Assembly: GCA_024279275.1 (NCBI GenBank)
Contig: JAJRRS010000151.1
Span: forward strand, 1 to 36,129
Length of the DNA: 36,129 nt
Reading direction: 5' to 3'
From: Planctomycetota bacterium
GTDB taxonomy: Bacteria; Planctomycetota; Phycisphaerae; Phycisphaerales; Phycisphaeraceae
Made by a program: the position numbers and the translations under genes. Below, piece by piece: positions 32,996 to 36,129 of the stretch. The notes under the pieces are model-generated. The model ran no database searches. It worked only from the letters and a program-made list of their open reading frames with translations, and was not told the origin of the DNA. Numbering within the stretch: the first letter of the stretch is position 1; the number at the start of each line of letters is the position of its first letter.

Positions 32996-33020
32996 CCACG
33001 TTCTAAGAACGTGGGCTTCG
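32996..33020 (+). repeat. ACGTTCT hairpin repeat, family E, copy 1
   Basis: CCACGTTCT-A-AGAACGTGG then GCTTCG. The second copy is at 33134-33160 (CCCACGTTCT-GG-AGAACG, then TGGGCTTCG). Confidence 0.8.
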
Positions 33021-33049
33021 GTGGAGATTGTAAGTTGCGTGTGGAGTTG

Positions 33050-33078
33050 GGCGCGACAAGTCGCGGCGCTTCGTAGGG
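33050..33078 (+). repeat. Palindromic repeat, family C, copy 3
   Basis: GGCGCGACAAGTCGCGGCG then CTTCGTAGGG, identical to copy 4 (33816) over at least 28 nt. Confidence 0.85.
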
Positions 33079-33133
33079 GGGAGTGTTGGGATACTCATTC
33101 CAAAGAAACTTGTGCGCAATGCGTGGTGACGGA

Positions 33134-33160
33134 CCCACGTTCTGGAGAACGTGGGCTTCG
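33134..33160 (+). repeat. ACGTTCT hairpin repeat, family E, copy 2
   Basis: CCCACGTTCT-GG-AGAACGTGGG followed by CTTCG. The two family E copies flank one family C copy. Confidence 0.8.
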
Positions 33161-33275
33161 CGGAGGGGTGAGAGATAGATGGGGTGGGGATGAGTTGGGT
33201 GGTGTGGTGGATTTGCGCGGAATGGCACGGCGATCTGCGATCGCCCGCTAAACGGGGACATGCTTGGGCAGGCGT

Positions 33276-33551
33276 TTAACTCTGAGCGACCATGATCTGC
33301 ATGGCGGCGGCGAGGTCTTCGAGTTTAGGTGGGGTGAGGCTTTTCTTGACCATGTCCAGGTCGGTGCGTCGGACCATGCGGATGGGGGGTCCATTTTGTA
33401 TGCGGAAGGTGTGGACGGTGAGGCTGTTTCGTTTGACGAGTTTGCCGACCTGTGCGGGTGTGAGGGCGAGCAGGGCTGGTGTCTGGCGTAGAGCGACGGC
33501 GTCGCCGAGCCAACGTTTCCATGATCCATAGGTCATTGTTCTGGCAGGCAT
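33276..33551 (-). CDS. Small DNA-binding-like protein
   Basis: The 91-residue protein from ATG 33551 has a strong AGGAGG upstream. The segment ALTPAQVGKLVKRNSLTVHT followed by RMVRRTDLDMVKKSL resembles the winged helix-turn-helix of excisionase/MerR-type proteins. It is short and may regulate or only resemble; no target is known. The strong ribosome site and high charge support a real gene. Confidence 0.65.
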   Translation of the reverse strand: MPARTMTYGSWKRWLGDAVALRQTPALLALTPAQVGKLVKRNSLTVHTFRIQNGPPIRMVRRTDLDMVKKSLTPPKLEDLAAAMQIMVAQS

Positions 33552-33874
33552 GGGGGCCTCCTGTGTTACAGATTGCGTGCGAACCCACTCGCTGTAGAGC
33601 GGTGTGTTCGGGGTGTTGCTAGTTCTGTAGGTCGGCGGTTGAGGGGGCGGATGTCCTGCGGGGCGATGGCGTGGGTTTATCGGGCTTACTTAGATGGATC
33701 GATGGGAAGGAAATAGCTGCAAATGAACGCAAATGGACGCGAATAGGAGGGATGGGTTTAGGGGGGGGTGACGCGATTGATTCTCGCTGTTGATCGTTGA
33801 GCTATGTGTTCATCTGGCGCGACAAGTCGCGGCGCTTCGTAGGAGATTTTGGGCAGGGTTGATCGGGGGCGGTT
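33552..33874. other. Intergenic region with single-arm repeat and family C copy 4
   Basis: No gene is seen. At 33713-33747, AAATAGCTGCAAATGAACG and CAAATGGACGCGAATAGGA match the left arm of the 186-bp element at 7973. At 33816-33843 lies a family C palindrome. Confidence 0.6.
33816..33843 (+). repeat. Palindromic repeat, family C, copy 4
   Basis: GGCGCGACAAGTCGCGGCG then CTTCGTAGG, on the plus strand, like the other three copies. Confidence 0.85.
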
Positions 33875-34189
33875 TTACGGGTTGTTGTGGTCCCGGCCGC
33901 GGACGTTGGAGAAGCGGTTGGCCTTGAAGATGCGGTCGTGGTGCCAGGCTGTGAGTTTGTCATCGATCAGTAGGAGGAGGTACTGGTAGTTGTCGCCGTC
34001 TTTGTAGGTAAAGCGTTCGACGTCGCCGTGAGACTTGCGTGCGTCGGGAGAGCCGAAGCGTGCGATGATGCTGGATCGGTCCATGCCTTTGTAGAGTTTG
34101 GATTCATCGATGCTGGTGTCGCCACAGCCGCCGGCCAAGACGATGAACGCGAGCAGGATGCATGGGATGACGGTCTGTCTGAGCCGCAT
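33875..34189 (-). CDS. Small BamE/SmpA-like lipoprotein
   Basis: The start MRLRQTVIP at ATG 34189 is preferred over 34210 because GGAG lies just before it. The signal ends LAGGC (lipobox). The mature protein of about 80 residues (YKGMDRSSIIARFGSPDARK, ERFTYKDGDNYQYLLLLIDD) has the small two-helix, three-strand look of SmpA/BamE proteins that help assemble outer-membrane proteins; the match is by pattern only. The gap to the STAS gene is 23 nt, so the two are likely cotranscribed. Confidence 0.75.
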   Translation of the reverse strand: MRLRQTVIPCILLAFIVLAGGCGDTSIDESKLYKGMDRSSIIARFGSPDARKSHGDVERFTYKDGDNYQYLLLLIDDKLTAWHHDRIFKANRFSNVRGRDHNNP

Positions 34190-34212
34190 AACTCGTCTCC
34201 GTGTCGGCATGG

Positions 34213-34593
34213 CTAGGCCGCGTCGCTTTCGGTGTGGTCTGCTTGATCGTTGTCATCTTGGAGTTGATCGACGGAGGCGATCAGTGGGATGTGTGTGGTG
34301 AGGCCGGTGATTTTCAGGAGTTCTTCGACGGTCGGTTGGCAGGCGGCGAGGATGAGTTTGCCGCCTGTCTTGTCGATTTCCATGAGGAAGGTGACCAGGG
34401 ATCCGATGCAGGCGGAGTCGATGAAGTCTACGCCTGCCATGTCGATGACGAAGCGGTTGCAGCCGGTTTGTTCGCGGTAGGCTCGGAGGCTTGAGAGCAG
34501 GCGGTCGGCCTGGAGGCTGGTGAGCATGGGCTTGTCGACGGCGACGATCGCGAGATTGCCTTGGTGCTTGAATTGGATGTCGGGTGCGTCCAT
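34213..34593 (-). CDS. STAS-domain anti-anti-sigma factor
   Basis: The 126-residue protein shows the STAS core: IVAVDKPMLTSLQADRLLSS, NRFVIDMAGVDFIDSACIGS and GGKLILAACQPTVEELLKIT. S60 in FIDSACIGS is at the usual phosphorylation site. Unphosphorylated STAS antagonists bind an anti-sigma kinase and release a sigma factor; the partners are not in the window. GGGAGG precedes ATG 34593. A short acidic tail (DNDQADHTESDAA) is extra. Confidence 0.88.
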   Translation of the reverse strand: MDAPDIQFKHQGNLAIVAVDKPMLTSLQADRLLSSLRAYREQTGCNRFVIDMAGVDFIDSACIGSLVTFLMEIDKTGGKLILAACQPTVEELLKITGLTTHIPLIASVDQLQDDNDQADHTESDAA

Positions 34594-34826
34594 GTTGGCC
34601 TCCCTCGCATAGTCATGCCGGGTCGGGGTTGATTAATTACGGGTATCTATGGTTGGTTATCGGCGTATCGGGCTTGGGACTGTAACGTTGGCCGGTGGGG
34701 GTGATTTAACGGGGCGTCGGGGTGTGTGGGGTTGACTGCCCGGTGTAATCAGACCTGAATCCGGGGATGGGAATATACGATGTATATAGGGGCGTTCACA
34801 TTTTCTTATTTACCAGGGAGAAGGTC

Positions 34827-35540
34827 ATGGCCAAGCGGAAGCAGCGTAAGAGCGTCGGGAAAGGCGGGGGTGCAACCACCAAGCCCGGGGGTAAGACAAA
34901 GCCTAAACCGGGTGCGACCCGAGGAGCGCAGGGCGAGGCGGTTGTTTCTGAGCCGGCGGCTTCGACCCCCGCGTCGATCGCATCCCAGCCCGAGCCGATC
35001 TCGGTGCCTGCCAGTTTGCCGAACGCTGCGACGTTGTTGGATGAGTTGCAGCAGCGCTGTGAGAGTTTGCGGCAGTGGCAGCGTCAGGCCAATGATGATG
35101 TGCAGAGTCGGCTTGCGGGGATCGCGGTCCGTGAGCGTGAGTTGGATGAGTCGGCGAAGTTGATCGACCACGATCGGACGCACCTGGACCTTGACATGGA
35201 TGCGCTCAAGCGTGCGCAGGTGATGTTTGAGAAAGAAAAGGCAACGGTCGAGCAGACGCAGCAGGCGTTGGAGACGGAGCGTTTGCACTTGGAACGTGCG
35301 CGCGGTGAGGTGGATGACCAGAAGCAGGAGTTGTTGGATTTACATGGGGAGATGGATACGGAGTGGTCGAGTTTGGCGCGTGTTCGTCGGGCGCATGAGT
35401 CATTAGCCGCGGCGTTGGATGCGGATCGGGCGCGTGTGCAGGAGCTGAGGCTCGCAGATAGTCCGAGTGAGGCGGGGGTGAGTCGCGGAGATGGGGATGC
35501 TGATGATACGCCGGGGTTGTCGTTGACGCGGGCGGCGTGA
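34827..35540 (+). CDS. Coiled-coil protein of unknown function
   Basis: ATG 34827 is chosen because GGGAGAAGG lies just upstream; an in-frame ATG 34767 adds 20 residues. The 237-residue protein opens with a basic, low-complexity head (MAKRKQRKSVGKGGG, KTKPKPGATRGAQG). Then follows a long coiled coil (about 70-215: LLDELQQRCESLRQWQRQAN, REREL, FEKEKATVEQTQQALETERL, RARGEVDDQKQELLDL). A flexible acidic end follows. It may bind DNA or RNA by its head and form dimers; nothing narrows the function. Confidence 0.68.
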   Translation: MAKRKQRKSVGKGGGATTKPGGKTKPKPGATRGAQGEAVVSEPAASTPASIASQPEPISVPASLPNAATLLDELQQRCESLRQWQRQANDDVQSRLAGIAVRERELDESAKLIDHDRTHLDLDMDALKRAQVMFEKEKATVEQTQQALETERLHLERARGEVDDQKQELLDLHGEMDTEWSSLARVRRAHESLAAALDADRARVQELRLADSPSEAGVSRGDGDADDTPGLSLTRAA

Positions 35541-35599
35541 AGGGGAGAGGCCGTTAGCGGTTAGTTTTTAGTATTTGGGCATGAGCGGGGGGGAGACCC

Positions 35600-35637
35600 C
35601 GGCCAAGGCCTTTCGGCCATGACCGGGCTTTTGGGGA
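35600..35637 (+). terminator. Possible terminator/hairpin after the coiled-coil gene
   Basis: CCCCGGCCAAGGCC-TTTC-GGCCATGACCGGG followed by CTTTTGG, written here in parts: CCCCGGCCAA, GGCC-TTTC-GGCC, TGACCGGG. The T-tract is short, so termination may be weak or this may be another palindromic repeat. Confidence 0.45.
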
Positions 35638-35667
35638 GGTAGGGGGCGGTAATTTTTGTGGATAGAA

Positions 35668-35697
35668 AAAGAGCCTGCTCACGTTGAGCAGGCCCTG
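35668..35697 (-). terminator. Intrinsic terminator of the PEP-CTERM gene
   Basis: On the minus strand, GCCTGCTCA-ACG-TGAGCAGGC followed by TCTTTTTC. The stem is perfect over nine pairs. It lies 31 nt beyond the stop at 35728. Confidence 0.85.
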
Positions 35698-35727
35698 AAG
35701 AGAAAACAAAAACATATTGGCGGTGAG

Positions 35728-36129
35728 TCAGCGACGACGTCGGAGCAGGGCGAGGCTGCCTAGTGCGGCGAGTGATGCGCTGGCTGGTTCGGGGACGATG
35801 CTGACGGTGATGGTGGCGAGCAGTTCGCCGGGGAGTATCAGGTCCTGGATCGTGGTGCCAGCAGGGGTACCCACGCCGGAAAGATAGCTGAGGTCCGGGC
35901 CCAATGCGATGACGCCGTTTTGGTCTGTGGCGGTACCGCCGGCGGTGGAGAAGGCTGCTCCGAGAGTGTCATTGACTTCTGTGCCGGCGTCCCAGATGTT
36001 GCTGCCGAAGATCTGGATGGTGAAGACGCCGGTGACGTCGTTGATGTCACCCATCGCGTTGAAGACCTGGTATGCAAGGGGGTTGCCGTTGCTGATGAAT
36101 GAATCGTTGGAGGGGATGACCATGGAGGC
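35728..36129 (-). CDS. PEP-CTERM secreted protein, 3' part (5' end outside window)
   Basis: The frame stays open to the right edge, and the first ATG inside (36123) is not followed by a signal peptide, so the start lies outside. The visible 133 residues are a beta-rich domain (FNAMGDINDVTGVFTIQIFG, TPAGTTIQDLILPGELLATI) ending in SIVPEPASASLAALGSLALL and RRRR. This is a PEP-CTERM sorting signal: a Pro-Glu-Pro motif, a membrane helix and a basic end, removed by an exosortase when the protein reaches the surface. The function of the outer part is unknown. Confidence 0.88.
   Translation of the reverse strand, partial: ASMVIPSNDSFISNGNPLAYQVFNAMGDINDVTGVFTIQIFGSNIWDAGTEVNDTLGAAFSTAGGTATDQNGVIALGPDLSYLSGVGTPAGTTIQDLILPGELLATITVSIVPEPASASLAALGSLALLRRRR

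Larger units (their letters stand above)
32939..33275. other. Intergenic region with family C and E repeats
   Basis: No gene is supported. It contains two copies of an ACGTTCT hairpin (family E, 32996-33020 and 33134-33160) and a family C palindrome (33050-33078). Close to 33230-33258, GCGATCTGCGATCGC and CCGCTAAACGGGG recall the 3' part of family B. Confidence 0.55.

Overview
The window looks like a high-GC Planctomycetes chromosome, probably of the class Phycisphaerae. The evidence is: acidic calcium-loop repeats (DGDGFVGIxDLN) of the dockerin-like kind in two secreted proteins; PEP-CTERM tails with a terminal RRRK/RRRR; an LEARLLLSA motif at the N-terminus of a large secreted protein; an Hc1-type histone-like peptide; an NhaD-type antiporter with a long extension; and many palindromic intergenic repeats. 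No plasmid, phage or transposase gene was seen.

Layout. 1-3.9 kb (plus strand): the 3' end of a multihaem cytochrome built from exact 73-residue repeats, a small lipoprotein, and a secreted endonuclease I with dockerin-like and PEP-CTERM tails. 4.0-7.8 kb (minus): a single-chain type IIG-like restriction-modification enzyme, then HscB. 7.8-11.5 kb: tRNA-Leu(UAG), a 186-bp hairpin repeat, a very small sigma region 4 protein, an unknown soluble protein and an NhaD-type Na+/H+ antiporter. 11.5-12.5 kb: a gene-free stretch of 9-nt-periodic repeats. 12.6-14.8 kb (minus): a 15-repeat secreted ankyrin protein and a PilZ protein. 15-21 kb (plus): CobA-HemD fusion, Hc1-like peptide, FabZ-like dehydratase, Gfo/Idh/MocA oxidoreductase, tRNA-Asp(GUC) and a GT-C-like membrane glycosyltransferase. 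21.4-23.4 kb: rpsF-ssb-rplI with a promoter and a terminator. 23.7-28.7 kb: a secreted esterase and a 1174-residue protein carrying two GH25 lysozyme modules. 28.8-34.6 kb: mostly small minus-strand regulatory or envelope genes (response regulator, PilZ, zinc-ribbon peptide, membrane protein, lipoproteins, DNA-binding-like peptide, STAS protein) plus a DUF2007 protein. 34.8-36.1 kb: a coiled-coil protein and a PEP-CTERM protein cut by the right edge.

How the genes relate. Most of the window is housekeeping and single genes; rpsF-ssb-rplI and the STAS/lipoprotein pair are the clearest operons. Four proteins (nuclease, esterase, GH25 protein, PEP-CTERM protein) are secreted or surface-attached, which fits degradation of external polymers. 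Two PilZ proteins, a receiver protein and a STAS protein suggest c-di-GMP and switch-type regulation.

The most unusual signal is not a gene. The plus strand is C-rich on the left (to about 4 kb) and G-rich over most of the right. Several families of intergenic palindromes change orientation with it: the left copies lie on the minus strand and all the right copies on the plus strand. One family is a ~115-nt element with constant internal spacing that I do not recognise.
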